DNA of 64,000 nucleotides from Marinomonas arctica (GCF_003259225.1 NZ_QHJF01000028.1:40120-104119); one strand, 5' to 3'; shown: positions 9,198 to 17,695, counted from the first letter of the stretch. The notes: generated by a model from the sequence alone, not told the origin. Numbers and translations: made by a program.

Positions 9198-11276
9198 TTA
9201 ATTTCCGAGTGCTTCGGGAAGCCAAAGGGCGATTTGAGGGAAGCTCATAACGAGAATCAACCCGACAACTTGTAAGCCGATAAATGGCAATACAGAGATA
9301 AAAATTTCTTGTAGGGAAATGTCTTTTGGTGCGACTGATTTGAGCCAAAAACAGGCAGGACCAAACGGTGGTGATAAGAAGTAAATCTGAATGTTGAGAA
9401 CAAACAGAATACCAAACCAGACTTTTGCTTGATCTGGTGTCAGTCCAAGTTCAGGTGCTAGAGTCATAACAACAGGAGCAAAAACAGGAACCGTAATTAG
9501 AACGATGGCGATCCATTCCATAAAAGTACCTAAGATCACCAAAATCAGCATCATTACCAAGATCACGCCAATAGCTGGAATGCCAAGGTTCATAAAGAGT
9601 GAGCGCATAAAGTCCGCTCCACCGATTAAGTTAAAGATACCGACAAAAGATACGGACCCCAGTACTAACCAAATGATGGTACCCACTGTTGCCATAGAAC
9701 CTACTAAAGATGCCTTCAGCATGGCCCATTTAAACTCGTGACGTACTGCAGAAACAATCATGGCACCCAAGGCGCCCACTGCCGCCGCTTCGGTAACCGA
9801 AGCAATACCGCCATAGATGGACCCCATTACACAGCCGATTAGCATAATGCTCAAGAATACTGCGCTCAGACGCGATTTTGATAGCTTGCGCTCTTCGCCT
9901 GTTAGCTCGGCCACTTCTTTCGCCGTTGGTGCTAATTTAGGGTTAATGTGTACACGAATCAAAACATACAAAGCATAAAATATGGCTAGCATAAGACCAG
10001 GAACAGCACCAGCCATGAAAAGGTCGCCAATGGCGACTTCTGCAGATAGGCCGTAGACGATCATGATGATGGAAGGTGGAATCAACGTGGCTAAGGCGCC
10101 TGCCGCACAAATCAGACCTATGGTCATTTTTCGATCATAGCCTAAACGGAGCATTTGCGGCAAGGCGACTAGCCCAAGCATCACTATTTCGCCACCCATT
10201 ACACCAGACATCGCCGCGAGAATGACTGCAACAACAACGGTTTGTACCGCTACGCCGCCACGAAGGTTGCCTGCGAATACTGACATGGCATCAAACAAAT
10301 CTTCTGCGATACCTGATTTTTCTAAGATCGTTGCCATTAATACGAAGAAGGGAATGGCAATAAGAGTGTAGTGATCAAGCAATGTTGCGGTGTTGGCGGA
10401 TACTAGATATAAGCCACGAGGGCCAAAAAAGGCAATCGCCATGACGACAGAAACGATCAAGGTCACTATACCTAGCGGCATACCTGTCATCATCAAAGAC
10501 ACCAGCATCGTGACCATGATTAAGGATATTACCCCTAAACTGTATGAGCGCATGTTTAGTGCGGTGCTTGGATCTAGACTTTGACCAACCGCTGAAAAGT
10601 AGCCACTTACACCGTCGAAAATTGATCCAGGCCCAGAAATATAAGCCAGTACACCATTAATAAAGTATAAAGCCATAAATAGACCGATTAACTTTACGAT
10701 GGTTTTGGCCCATCTACTATTTACATGACGCCAAAGGTTAACGGTTAGCTGAGCGAGGTACATAAACCCACCCAGCATCAATAAGGTTTTTAATACCATC
10801 GGCATGGGCGAGTTAAACGCACTGCCAGTCCGCTCTATATGGTCTATTGCCATGTAAGCGCGCATGGATGCATCAGATAGCAGCAGGAATAGCGCAACAA
10901 TACCAATGCAGGATGCAAATAGGTCAAGACGCCATTGGGCTTTAGGAGAAGCGATATTATGAATCACTGTAATACCAATATGGCGATTCTTTAGTGTTAT
11001 GTAACCCGCAGAAAGCATCCATGTGGCGGCACACAGCACCATCACTACTTCAAATGCCCATTGTGTTGGCGAATTAAACACATAGCGGGCAACGACTTCC
11101 CATAAAGTCGCACCGGCAGCGACAAGGTAAAGCAGTGAAACCCCAATGCCTGAAAAGTGGCTAAAGTGATCTATGGGAGTGTATTCGAATTCTTCATGCT
11201 GCTGTGCATGCTCAATCGGGTTGTCGTCGGCAATTTCGACAATGTCATCAGTATTGAGGCTTTGAGTTTTGGTCAT
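9198..11276 (-). CDS. dctQM: TRAP transporter permease, fused small and large subunits (DctQM)
   Basis: 692-residue fusion. Residues about 35-210 form a four-helix DctQ part (typical motif RYVFNSPTQWAFEV and a long region to about 220), and about 240-692 form the 12-helix DctM ion-coupled permease (MTGMPLGIVTLIVSV, AAMSGVMGGEIVMLG, PPSIIMIVYG). With DctP at 11391 it makes a sodium-dependent secondary importer for an organic acid, probably an aldarate judged by the adjacent dehydratase. ATG 11276 is preferred over the ATG at 11312 because AGGTG lies 8 nt before it; the longer form adds 12 unlikely residues. Confidence 0.92.
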   Translation of the reverse strand: MTKTQSLNTDDIVEIADDNPIEHAQQHEEFEYTPIDHFSHFSGIGVSLLYLVAAGATLWEVVARYVFNSPTQWAFEVVMVLCAATWMLSAGYITLKNRHIGITVIHNIASPKAQWRLDLFASCIGIVALFLLLSDASMRAYMAIDHIERTGSAFNSPMPMVLKTLLMLGGFMYLAQLTVNLWRHVNSRWAKTIVKLIGLFMALYFINGVLAYISGPGSIFDGVSGYFSAVGQSLDPSTALNMRSYSLGVISLIMVTMLVSLMMTGMPLGIVTLIVSVVMAIAFFGPRGLYLVSANTATLLDHYTLIAIPFFVLMATILEKSGIAEDLFDAMSVFAGNLRGGVAVQTVVVAVILAAMSGVMGGEIVMLGLVALPQMLRLGYDRKMTIGLICAAGALATLIPPSIIMIVYGLSAEVAIGDLFMAGAVPGLMLAIFYALYVLIRVHINPKLAPTAKEVAELTGEERKLSKSRLSAVFLSIMLIGCVMGSIYGGIASVTEAAAVGALGAMIVSAVRHEFKWAMLKASLVGSMATVGTIIWLVLGSVSFVGIFNLIGGADFMRSLFMNLGIPAIGVILVMMLILVILGTFMEWIAIVLITVPVFAPVVMTLAPELGLTPDQAKVWFGILFVLNIQIYFLSPPFGPACFWLKSVAPKDISLQEIFISVLPFIGLQVVGLILVMSFPQIALWLPEALGN

Positions 11277-11340
11277 AGTGTTCACCTGATTTATCAGTCT
11301 ACTGCATTGCATCGGTAGCTTATTTTTTATATAGAAGGTA

Positions 11341-11368
11341 CGGCGGCGGGACTATGTCCCAGCCGTCG
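11341..11368 (-). other. GC-rich hairpin between dctP and dctQM
   Basis: GCGACGGCTGGGAC pairs with GTCCCGCCGCCG around a 3-nt loop (minus strand), with mismatches. It lies between the stop of dctP and the permease start. Hairpins here often stabilise the upstream binding-protein message so that it exceeds the permease; no T tract is seen. Confidence 0.45.
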
Positions 11369-11390
11369 CTAGTGGTAAAACACTCTTGAG

Positions 11391-12425
11391 CTAGAGTAAG
11401 CCTTTTTCGGTCATGAATTTAACGTGTGCTTTGTATACTTCTGTGGCCAGGGGAGATGCACTACCAAAGGCTTCCCATGCTTCTTTTGCTACCTTACGGA
11501 AATCGTCACGCTCGGATTGAGGCCAGTCGATGACGGTAATGTCGCCTTTGGCTTTGTCTCGTGCGACCAGTTCTTTATCTTTAGCATCTAGGTAGGTGCG
11601 TAGATCAGCGTAAGCACTCAAAAACCATTCTGTTAGAGCCGCTTGGTCTTCTTTATCGATCTTGTTCCAGGTGGCTTCATTGATGGTAAATTGCATAAAA
11701 GGCATTGAATGAATGCCAGGATAAATTGGATATTTGGCGACCTTGTGCATGCCGCTGGCGTCATTGTTTGCGTACGCTGAAGAGTCAGCCGCGTCAATCA
11801 CGTTTTTCTCTAGGGCGGTGTACACTTCTGAACCAGGCAGCGAAACAGGAGCTGCGCCAGCACGACGGAATACATCTGCAGCAAGGCCTTCAGGGGAGCG
11901 AACTTTTAGCCCTTTCATATCTGCGACACCACGAACAGGTACTTTTGATACGAAGGCTTCGCGTTTTTCAGAGCTGCAACCAATGACATGCACGCCGGGG
12001 TCGTATTTGTTGTACATTTTTTGTAGTAGTTCTTTACCACCGCCTTGCATGCAAAATTCTTCAACTTGGGCTGGATTGTCATAGCCTGCAATTAGGTCAC
12101 CCATCAACGCATAAGCGGGGTCTTTGCCTGCAAAATAGCTGGTTGCTGTTAAATCGCCATCCAAGATTCCCATAGAAACCGCTACAGGCGTTTCTTTATG
12201 TGAAACGACAGAGCCAATAGGTAGCAATTCTATTTGCAGGTCGCCTCCAGTCATTTCTTTTAGTTTAGGTATCCATATTTGATTCAAGCGAGTCAAACTG
12301 ATGTGTGACGCATTAAAGCTGGTTTGGACCTTGAGTGTTTGAGCGTAGGTTGGTGCAACCGAAAAGGCTAACCCTGCTGTAAGTAGAGTTGCAGTAAGCG
12401 TTTTAGGTATAGATGTGAGGGGCAT
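11391..12425 (-). CDS. dctP: TRAP transporter substrate-binding protein
   Basis: 344-residue periplasmic DctP-family protein. A signal peptide with a hydrophobic core (about 8-22) ends at AYA-type site PTYAQ near residue 28. The family segment MKGLKVRSPEG contains the arginine that salt-bridges the substrate carboxylate. It begins an operon with the fused permease, the membrane peptide and the second dehydratase. Translation starts after AGGAGAAGAACAATG, which also carries a possible Hfq/Crc site. Substrate is inferred to be a sugar diacid. A divergent GntR gene begins about 190 bp away and probably controls it. Confidence 0.92.
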   Translation of the reverse strand: MPLTSIPKTLTATLLTAGLAFSVAPTYAQTLKVQTSFNASHISLTRLNQIWIPKLKEMTGGDLQIELLPIGSVVSHKETPVAVSMGILDGDLTATSYFAGKDPAYALMGDLIAGYDNPAQVEEFCMQGGGKELLQKMYNKYDPGVHVIGCSSEKREAFVSKVPVRGVADMKGLKVRSPEGLAADVFRRAGAAPVSLPGSEVYTALEKNVIDAADSSAYANNDASGMHKVAKYPIYPGIHSMPFMQFTINEATWNKIDKEDQAALTEWFLSAYADLRTYLDAKDKELVARDKAKGDITVIDWPQSERDDFRKVAKEAWEAFGSASPLATEVYKAHVKFMTEKGLL

Positions 12426-12432
12426 TGTTCTT
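12425..12432 (-). promoter_or_regulatory. Candidate Hfq/Crc catabolite-repression site at dctP start
   Basis: Between the AGGAG ribosome site and the start codon the minus strand reads AAGAACAA, an exact AANAANAA motif whose final A is the A of ATG. In Pseudomonas this motif next to a start codon is bound by Hfq with Crc to block translation. A crc homologue is encoded at 46576. Short motif, so chance occurrence is possible. Confidence 0.4.
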
Positions 12433-12480
12433 CTCCTGATTTTTAGATTTATTGTTAGGAATTGCTCTTTATGGTTTCTT

Positions 12481-12527
12481 ATATACTAATATATTAGTTG
12501 TTCTGCCGCTCATATACTAATATATTA
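12481..12527. promoter_or_regulatory. Two direct 16-bp operators in the dctP/GntR intergenic region
   Basis: The 16-mer ATATACTAATATATTA occurs at 12481-12496 and again at 12512-12527, with a 31-bp period (three helical turns). Each contains the palindrome TAATATATTA. Position between divergent dctP and the GntR gene suggests a double operator for that regulator, possibly overlapping -10 elements of both promoters. Confidence 0.6.
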
Positions 12528-12617
12528 ATTTCGATGCGCAAGTCTTTTTTCTTTCGTGCTGCAAACGGCTCTGAGATAATGACTTAACTATTTAAGGCAA
12601 AATATGGCTTCAATCTT

Positions 12618-13334
12618 ATGAACCAGAAGAATAATTATTTGATTAAAAATTATTTAGAGCAGAGTAACGACTTGCCTCGTACTGCTGTTGATCGTGTGTA
12701 TGATGATTTATTACGTCGTATTGTTAGTTTAGAACTCCCACCAGGATCACAGCTTGTTCGTGGTGAGTTATGTAGTGAATATAAAGTCAGTCAAACACCC
12801 GTCAGAGAAGCATTGTTGAGACTTGAACAGCTAGGTTTAGTGAATGTTAAACCTCAGTCTGGTACAGAAGTATCTTACATTGATGTAAAGCAATTAGAGC
12901 AGAGTCACTTTCTTCGAGAGGCGCTGGAGTTTGAAGTAGTGCGACAGCTAACGCAGATTCCAAACGAGGAAATTGTGTCTCAACTGCGAGAAATTGTTGC
13001 AATGCAGGAGCAGGTTTCTACAGCAGATAGTGAGGACATTATCATGTTTGCTAAACTGGATGAGCTGTTTCATCGCTCAATGTTTACTGCAATAGGGCAT
13101 GAGTCTTTGTATAAGTTGGTGCGTTCAAGATCTGGGCATATGGATCGTGTGCGACGCTTGCATTTGCCTTCTGAAGGTAAGATTCGCAGTGTTCTGGCTG
13201 GACATAAGGCGATTATTGATGCGATAGAGAGCGGTTCGCAAGACAAGGCCTTTGAGACTATGCGCGATCATTTGGCGGGTACTATTTCACGAGTACGTAT
13301 TTTGCGGGAGGAGTTTCCTGAATATTTTAACTAA
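12618..13334 (+). CDS. GntR-family (FCD) regulator, TRAP-linked
   Basis: 238-residue regulator with an N-terminal winged helix (about 22-90; YKVSQTPVREALLRLEQLG) and an FCD effector domain (about 98-225; FHRSMFTAIGHESL and AIIDAIESGSQDKAF with ligand histidines). It is divergent from the TRAP operon and probably represses it and itself via the repeats at 12481-12527. Its position relative to the dehydrogenase relic and AEC carrier mirrors the GntR gene at 3619, although the two proteins have diverged strongly. The ligand is unknown, probably an acid sugar. Confidence 0.87.
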   Translation: MNQKNNYLIKNYLEQSNDLPRTAVDRVYDDLLRRIVSLELPPGSQLVRGELCSEYKVSQTPVREALLRLEQLGLVNVKPQSGTEVSYIDVKQLEQSHFLREALEFEVVRQLTQIPNEEIVSQLREIVAMQEQVSTADSEDIIMFAKLDELFHRSMFTAIGHESLYKLVRSRSGHMDRVRRLHLPSEGKIRSVLAGHKAIIDAIESGSQDKAFETMRDHLAGTISRVRILREEFPEYFN

Positions 13335-13354
13335 CTGTTATGCATGTTTTGTTT

Positions 13355-13408
13355 CAAGCTAAAAACCCCTTAAACATTCCTCAATTGGTGAATGGGAAAT
13401 TGGTATAA
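13355..13408 (+). pseudogene. C-terminal relic of a second dioxovalerate dehydrogenase
   Basis: The frame ending at TAA 13408 reads KNPLNIPQLVNGKLV, against [15 protein letters not shown] at the C-terminus of the intact dehydrogenase (ending 6026). Nothing else of the gene remains upstream; the preceding GntR gene ends at 13334. An AEC carrier follows a hairpin, exactly as after the intact gene, so this is the stub of a duplicated gene. Confidence 0.8.
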
Positions 13409-13432
13409 ATAAGTCTTTTCAATTGATAAGAA

Positions 13433-13473
13433 AACACTCTATTGGCCAAACTGGCTAGTAGAGTGTTTGTTTT
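13433..13473 (+). terminator. Terminator hairpin of the lost dehydrogenase copy
   Basis: A 16-bp stem starting AACACTCTA and ending AGAGTGTT (13433-13448 with 13452-13467, two G-T pairs) encloses an AAC loop and is followed by TGTTTT. It now separates the relic from the AEC gene. Confidence 0.75.
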
Positions 13474-13485
13474 AGGGAGTTCAAC

Positions 13486-14424
13486 TTGTTAGAAACACAA
13501 AGCGTGATTTTAGATGTGGCCGCGCCAGTGTTGTTGATGATTGCGATGGGGGCATTTTTGCGCCGTATCCATCTAATCAATGATGGTTTTATTTTGGTGA
13601 GCTCGCGATTCGTCTTTCAAGTCTCGATGCCCGCTTTGTTTTTCTTCGGCATGATGGGCAATAATTTAAGTGGTTTGATCAGCCTCAATTTAGCGGCCTA
13701 TTTTTTGGCCGCGATAGGGCTTACTTTTTTACTGTCGTGGTGGTTAGCGGTCAAGCTTAATGTACCAGAACGGCAGCGTGGCGTGTTTGTTCAGATTGCT
13801 TTTCGAGGCAATTGTGGGATTTTCAGTGTTGCGCTAGTGGTCAATATGTTTGGTCAGGAAGGCGTGGCGCTGGGTGGCGTGATGTCTGGCTTGAGTGTGT
13901 TGCTGTTTAATATTCTAGCCGAAGTGATATTAACACGTTATAGCCACGGTCAATTGCGTTTGGTTCCAGTGCTGAAAAGCCTTCTGAAGAACCCGCTTAT
14001 TGTCAGTATCGTGCTTGGTGTCGGGGCCAATATGATAGGACTGACATTGCCTGCTTTTGTGATGAAAACTGGCTCTTTAATTGGTGGTTTGTCTTTGCCC
14101 TTGGCATTGGTTTGTATTGGGGGATCATTGGCGACCAGTGGTTTTTCATTACCAAAACACTTTTCCATGGCGATGTTATGTAAAGTCCTATTGAGTCCTC
14201 TTTTGTTTACGGCGATTGGGTATGGATTGGGCTTTAGTCAAAAAGAATTGTTGTTTTTGTTTATCTTTTTAGCGGCTCCTACGGCGGCCTCTGCCTACGT
14301 CACAGCCGTAGCAAAAGGCGACGATGGTAAATCAACGGCAAACGCGATTGCCAGTACGACATTAGTGTCCTCTGTGGTGATTGTGGTGGGGATTCCGTTG
14401 ATTATTTGGGTAACGGGCAGCTAG
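13486..14424 (+). CDS. AEC-family transporter, second copy
   Basis: 312 residues, same length as and clearly paralogous to the carrier at 6116 (shared FVQIAFRGN, VALVVNMFGQEG, LPLALVCIGGSLATSGF, AAPTAASAYV). Multi-span inner membrane carrier for an organic acid. The start is TTG at 13486, supported by AGGGAG 6 nt upstream and by alignment with the paralogue's first residues; no ATG is available nearby. It ends at a strong bidirectional terminator. Retained while its dehydrogenase neighbour was lost, so it presumably still has a use. Confidence 0.85.
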   Translation: MLETQSVILDVAAPVLLMIAMGAFLRRIHLINDGFILVSSRFVFQVSMPALFFFGMMGNNLSGLISLNLAAYFLAAIGLTFLLSWWLAVKLNVPERQRGVFVQIAFRGNCGIFSVALVVNMFGQEGVALGGVMSGLSVLLFNILAEVILTRYSHGQLRLVPVLKSLLKNPLIVSIVLGVGANMIGLTLPAFVMKTGSLIGGLSLPLALVCIGGSLATSGFSLPKHFSMAMLCKVLLSPLLFTAIGYGLGFSQKELLFLFIFLAAPTAASAYVTAVAKGDDGKSTANAIASTTLVSSVVIVVGIPLIIWVTGS

Positions 14425-14440
14425 CTAAACGTCACAATAA

Positions 14441-14479
14441 AAAAACGCGCTTCACATGGAGACAGTGAAGCGCGTTTTT
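14441..14479. terminator. Bidirectional terminator
   Basis: AAAAACGCGCTTCAC and GTGAAGCGCGTTTTT form a perfect 15-bp stem with a 9-nt loop; A and T tracts on both sides serve the AEC gene and the convergent oxygenase gene. Confidence 0.9.
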
Positions 14480-14525
14480 ATGTCGGGCATTTTCTTAGGC
14501 ACGGTTATGACCGTGTTTTTTTCTA

Positions 14526-15371
14526 CTAGGCTGGCAATACGCCTAGCTCAACAAGGCGTTCATGCAAATAACTTTTTGCCGTGTGACGTTCTGACAACAC
14601 CACTTCCGGTTTAGGGTGAAGGAACAGAGGCAATGAGATGCGCGATTTGGTTTTGTCTGCGCCTTCTGGGTTGATCACACGGTGGGAAGTGGATGGAAAA
14701 TAACCACCAGACGCTTCTTGTAGCATGTCGCCAATATTGATGATAAGCGTGCCAAAATCACAGGGCACGTCCATCCAGGTGCCGTCTTTGGATTTAACCT
14801 GTAAACCAGGCTCATTGGCGGAAGGCAGGATAGTGAGCAAATTGATGTCTTCATGGGCACCTGCGCGGATCGCCCCTAGTTCTTCATCGCCCTTGAGTGG
14901 TGGGTAGTGTAAAACGCGAAGTAAGGTTTGTTGGCTACCATCTACCATGCTGGAGAGCGATTGTGAATAATGTTTCGCTACGTCTGCTGGAGAGTGCTTT
15001 TCTACCCAAGCGAGTAACTCTTTTGCCAAGGCAGATGCTTCGCCATAGTATTGTTCTAACAAGGGTTTTTGTTTTTCAGGGCACTGACCCCAAGGGTAGT
15101 AATGAAAATACTCTTTGATGTCACGTTTGGTATGACCTTTGGCGGTTTCCGCTACCTTAGGTGAAAAATAACCATCCTGTGGACCGACGTTATAGCGGTA
15201 GTCGTATTTACTGTCATCCGCGAAGAATTCCTGCCAATCTTGGTAGATAGCGCTAACCAATTCTTTTTTGATGGGGTGGTTTTTAAGCACACCAAACCCT
15301 GTTTCGCGTAAGGATTTAACGAAGTCTTCTTGAGCGGTAGGGCTGTTGTAGTCAATGGCTTGTAGTTGCAT
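14526..15371 (-). CDS. Isopenicillin N synthase-like 2-oxoglutarate/Fe(II) oxygenase
   Basis: 281 residues. The iron triad is H173 and D175 (AHEDINLLTILP) with H230 (STSHRVINP); the co-substrate RxS motif is R244/S246 (SRISLPLF). The N-terminal region (about 1-100) matches the DIOX_N cap. Members of this group oxidise small molecules, and bacterial ones are rarely characterised. It stands alone, convergent with the AEC gene. Its co-substrate would be 2-oxoglutarate, the end product of the neighbouring pathway, but a functional link is speculative. Confidence 0.83.
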   Translation of the reverse strand: MQLQAIDYNSPTAQEDFVKSLRETGFGVLKNHPIKKELVSAIYQDWQEFFADDSKYDYRYNVGPQDGYFSPKVAETAKGHTKRDIKEYFHYYPWGQCPEKQKPLLEQYYGEASALAKELLAWVEKHSPADVAKHYSQSLSSMVDGSQQTLLRVLHYPPLKGDEELGAIRAGAHEDINLLTILPSANEPGLQVKSKDGTWMDVPCDFGTLIINIGDMLQEASGGYFPSTSHRVINPEGADKTKSRISLPLFLHPKPEVVLSERHTAKSYLHERLVELGVLPA

Positions 15372-15503
15372 GTTTTTTCCTTTTGCCAGTTATTGGCGGT
15401 CTCGTCTTCATCGAATAGTGCAAAGTTGTTTCATGTATTTTCAATCGGCCTCATGGGGCCGGATTCAGAAAACAATGGATTCTTTAGAGCAAGATGCGTA
15501 AGA

Positions 15504-15659
15504 CTAAGAGGACCAACCACTGTGGAAAAAATAGCGTAAGTCGACGGTTTCTGCTTGATAATGTTCTAGCCATTGCGCCAAGCTCATCGTCTGAACGCAA
15601 CCAAATAGCTTGGTCTGAGCCGAGCTTTGATGAGCGTTGTATGATGAAGTCATGGACAT
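15504..15659 (-). CDS. Possible 51-residue protein, unknown
   Basis: Frame from ATG 15659 (or 15653) to TAG 15504 inside the 565-bp gap between the oxygenase and yqgE. The C-terminal half (MSLAQWLEHYQAETVDLRYF) looks protein-like, with no extreme composition. The ribosome site is weak (TGAGAT). No family is recognised. It may be a real small gene or chance. Confidence 0.3.
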   Translation of the reverse strand: MSMTSSYNAHQSSAQTKLFGCVQTMSLAQWLEHYQAETVDLRYFFHSGWSS

Positions 15660-15936
15660 GTTAGCTATCTCAAATGTGAAAACATCGTTAGTTTACTGCT
15701 TGAAATGTGTGTTTTGAAGGGATTTAGTAATAATTTGTGTATTAGGGGTGGGTTAATTTTTATCTTCCTCTATACTGCATAAGTCGGTTGTATAAATTTA
15801 CCGTCTTCTTTTTGATCTTCTTTACAGTTCTACCGTCTATTCTGCCTTTTGGCATGTTGTTTTTTTAGCTCCAAGTACTTCTTAAGTGTAAATAATCAAC
15901 GCGCTCACTGCGTTGTCATCAATTTAAAGAGGGCTC
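15660..15936. other. Non-coding stretch upstream of yqgE
   Basis: AT-rich; no convincing frame on either strand. It must hold the yqgE-ruvX promoter; a TATACT at about 15771-15776 is a possible -10. AAAGAGGG directly precedes the yqgE start. Confidence 0.4.
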
Positions 15937-16509
15937 ATGACTATGAATGCATATTTCGATTCTTTTAAAAATCACTTTCTGATTTCTATGCCACATCTAG
16001 ACGACCCCCACTTTGAACACACGGTTATTTATCTCTGCGAACATACAAAAGCGGGTGCGATGGGGATTGTTATCAATCGTCCATCCAATGTTGACTTTAC
16101 CGAGTTAGCCGACCATCTTGGCATTCACATTATCAGCCCGCATTTGGGCGCTGAACCCATTTATAATGGTGGGCCTGTGGAAGCTGAACGCGGTTTTATC
16201 TTGCATACCACAGATAAATCTTGGGAACGAACCCTACAGGTAACCGACGATGTGTCTTTATCTGCCTCCTTAGAAGCGATTGAGGACATTGCCCAAGGTA
16301 ACGGTCCTGAGGCATTCCGAATTACGCTGGGATGCGCTGGTTGGGATGCAGGACAGCTCGAAAACGAAATAGCCAATAATGATTGGCTGGTATGTGAAGC
16401 GGATTTAGACGTATTATTTCATACTCCAAGTGATATGCAGTTTACCGCCGCGACTCGTGTGCTGGGAATTGATATGACAAGACTTTCACCGGATATAGGA
16501 CATGGTTAA
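15937..16509 (+). CDS. yqgE: YqgE/AlgH family protein (UPF0301)
   Basis: 190 residues, the normal length. Family landmarks are HFLISMPHLDDPHFEHTVIYLCEH near the N-terminus (about 12-35), GAMGIVINRPS, YNGGPVE and the C-terminal FRITLGCAGWDAGQLENEIANNDWL. The biochemical role is unclear; the Pseudomonas homologue was once linked to alginate control. It is cytoplasmic and translationally coupled to ruvX (stop and start share one base), the conserved order in gammaproteobacteria. ATG at 15937 follows AAAGAGGGCTC; a second in-frame ATG two codons on is also possible. Confidence 0.95.
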   Translation: MTMNAYFDSFKNHFLISMPHLDDPHFEHTVIYLCEHTKAGAMGIVINRPSNVDFTELADHLGIHIISPHLGAEPIYNGGPVEAERGFILHTTDKSWERTLQVTDDVSLSASLEAIEDIAQGNGPEAFRITLGCAGWDAGQLENEIANNDWLVCEADLDVLFHTPSDMQFTAATRVLGIDMTRLSPDIGHG

Positions 16510-16967
16510 TGACGGTAACATCGTCTTTGAATGCTAGCCAGAAGCCCAATACTGCACGCGCAGTATTGGGCTTTGACTTTGGTACGACACGGATTGGCGT
16601 GGCGGTTGGCCAGAGTATTACGGGAACCGCACAGCCGCTTGACCCTCTTAAGGCAAAAGAAGGCATTCCCAATTGGGATGAGATAACGCGTATTGTGGAA
16701 GAATGGAAGCCAGACGCTTTTGTTGTTGGTCTGCCGCTTGATATGGATGGTTCAGAAAATGAGATGTGTCAACGGGCGCGTAAATTTGCCAAGCGACTGC
16801 ATGGACGTTTCAACCTTCCTTACCATATGATGGACGAGCGATTGTCCTCTTATGAGGCAAAAGGGCAGGTTATTGCACGTGGTGGTAACCGTAACTTTAA
16901 AGAGAATTCTGTGGATGGTTTGGCGGCCCAGATGATTGTGGAAACTTGGTTTGCGGAATCTTTCTAG
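16509..16967 (+). CDS. ruvX: RuvX/YqgF RNase H-fold nuclease
   Basis: 152-residue RNase H-like protein taking part in 16S rRNA 5' maturation and described as a Holliday junction resolvase. The catalytic Asp lies in LGFDFGTTRIGVAVG (about 17-30), with the conserved FVVGLPLDMDGSE and MMDERLSSYEA acidic motifs. The first 14 residues are variable. It overlaps the yqgE stop by one base, so it is translated by coupling. Confidence 0.95.
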   Translation: MTVTSSLNASQKPNTARAVLGFDFGTTRIGVAVGQSITGTAQPLDPLKAKEGIPNWDEITRIVEEWKPDAFVVGLPLDMDGSENEMCQRARKFAKRLHGRFNLPYHMMDERLSSYEAKGQVIARGGNRNFKENSVDGLAAQMIVETWFAESF

Positions 16968-17042
16968 AGACTTTATCGCTAATAGAAGACAGAGATTACG
17001 TCCTGTTTTATGATGAATTTAACAACAAGGTATGAGGAAAGA

Positions 17043-17540
17043 ATGAAGTTAGATTTAGAGCGCTCGCTGGCGTCTATGAGGGAACAATTAGCGTCTTACT
17101 GCGAAAAGAAAAAGATTGAAGATGCCATTGTTGTAGGAATTCATACCGGTGGTGTTTGGGTGGCGGAGCATTTGATGTCTGCTGTGCCAACAAACGAGCC
17201 ACTCGCCACCTTAGATATTACCTTTTACCGTGATGACTTTACCAAAGCGGGCTTAAACCCTAAGGTAAACCAAACCCTGTTACCAGCGATTGAAGACAGG
17301 CACGTTATTTTAGTCGATGACGTATTGATGTCTGGCCGGACGATTCGAGCCGCCATGAATGAAATATTTGACTTTGGTCGACCTGCCAGTATCACCTTAG
17401 CGATTCTTTATGATCTTGGGCAGCATGAGTTACCGATTGCGGCGGACATTGTTGGCGAGCAGTTGACGCTTAATCCTGACCAAAGAGTTAAGCTAACAGG
17501 GCCGCAACCGCTGGGTTTTTCTGTCATTGATACCCATTAA
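17043..17540 (+). CDS. pyrR: Bifunctional pyr operon regulator / uracil phosphoribosyltransferase
   Basis: 165 residues from ATG 17043, chosen because GAGG lies 5 nt upstream and the length fits gammaproteobacterial PyrR; an in-frame ATG at 17010 would add 11 residues without a ribosome site. The PRPP-binding motif is VILVDDVLMSGRT (88-100) and the FVGIHTGG-like flap is VVGIHTGGVWV. It precedes pyrB-pyrC' as in pseudomonads, where RNA binding by PyrR is doubtful. UPRTase activity is possible; the regulatory role is inferred. Confidence 0.9.
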   Translation: MKLDLERSLASMREQLASYCEKKKIEDAIVVGIHTGGVWVAEHLMSAVPTNEPLATLDITFYRDDFTKAGLNPKVNQTLLPAIEDRHVILVDDVLMSGRTIRAAMNEIFDFGRPASITLAILYDLGQHELPIAADIVGEQLTLNPDQRVKLTGPQPLGFSVIDTH

Positions 17541-17590
17541 TATGCACAACAACGCTTTATTTTTTAGCGAACACATACGACAATTAGCGC

Positions 17591-17695
17591 ATGGATAAAA
17601 TTGACGCTACAGCGGTTACAGGAATAATTTCTCGCCAAGAAAATACGGTGAGAGGGCTGTTTAATGTCATGAATGCCCGGTTACAGTATGTCTGA
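17591..17695 (+). promoter_or_regulatory. Possible 34-codon leader ORF of a pyrB attenuator
   Basis: An ATG frame of 34 codons runs through the whole left arm of the terminator at 17672 and stops at 17693-17695, on the first base of the right arm. This is the geometry of the enterobacterial pyrBI leader, where a ribosome close behind RNA polymerase prevents the terminator from folding when UTP is low. No good ribosome site precedes 17591; an internal ATG at 17669 has GAGAGGG upstream. Inferred only. Confidence 0.4.
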
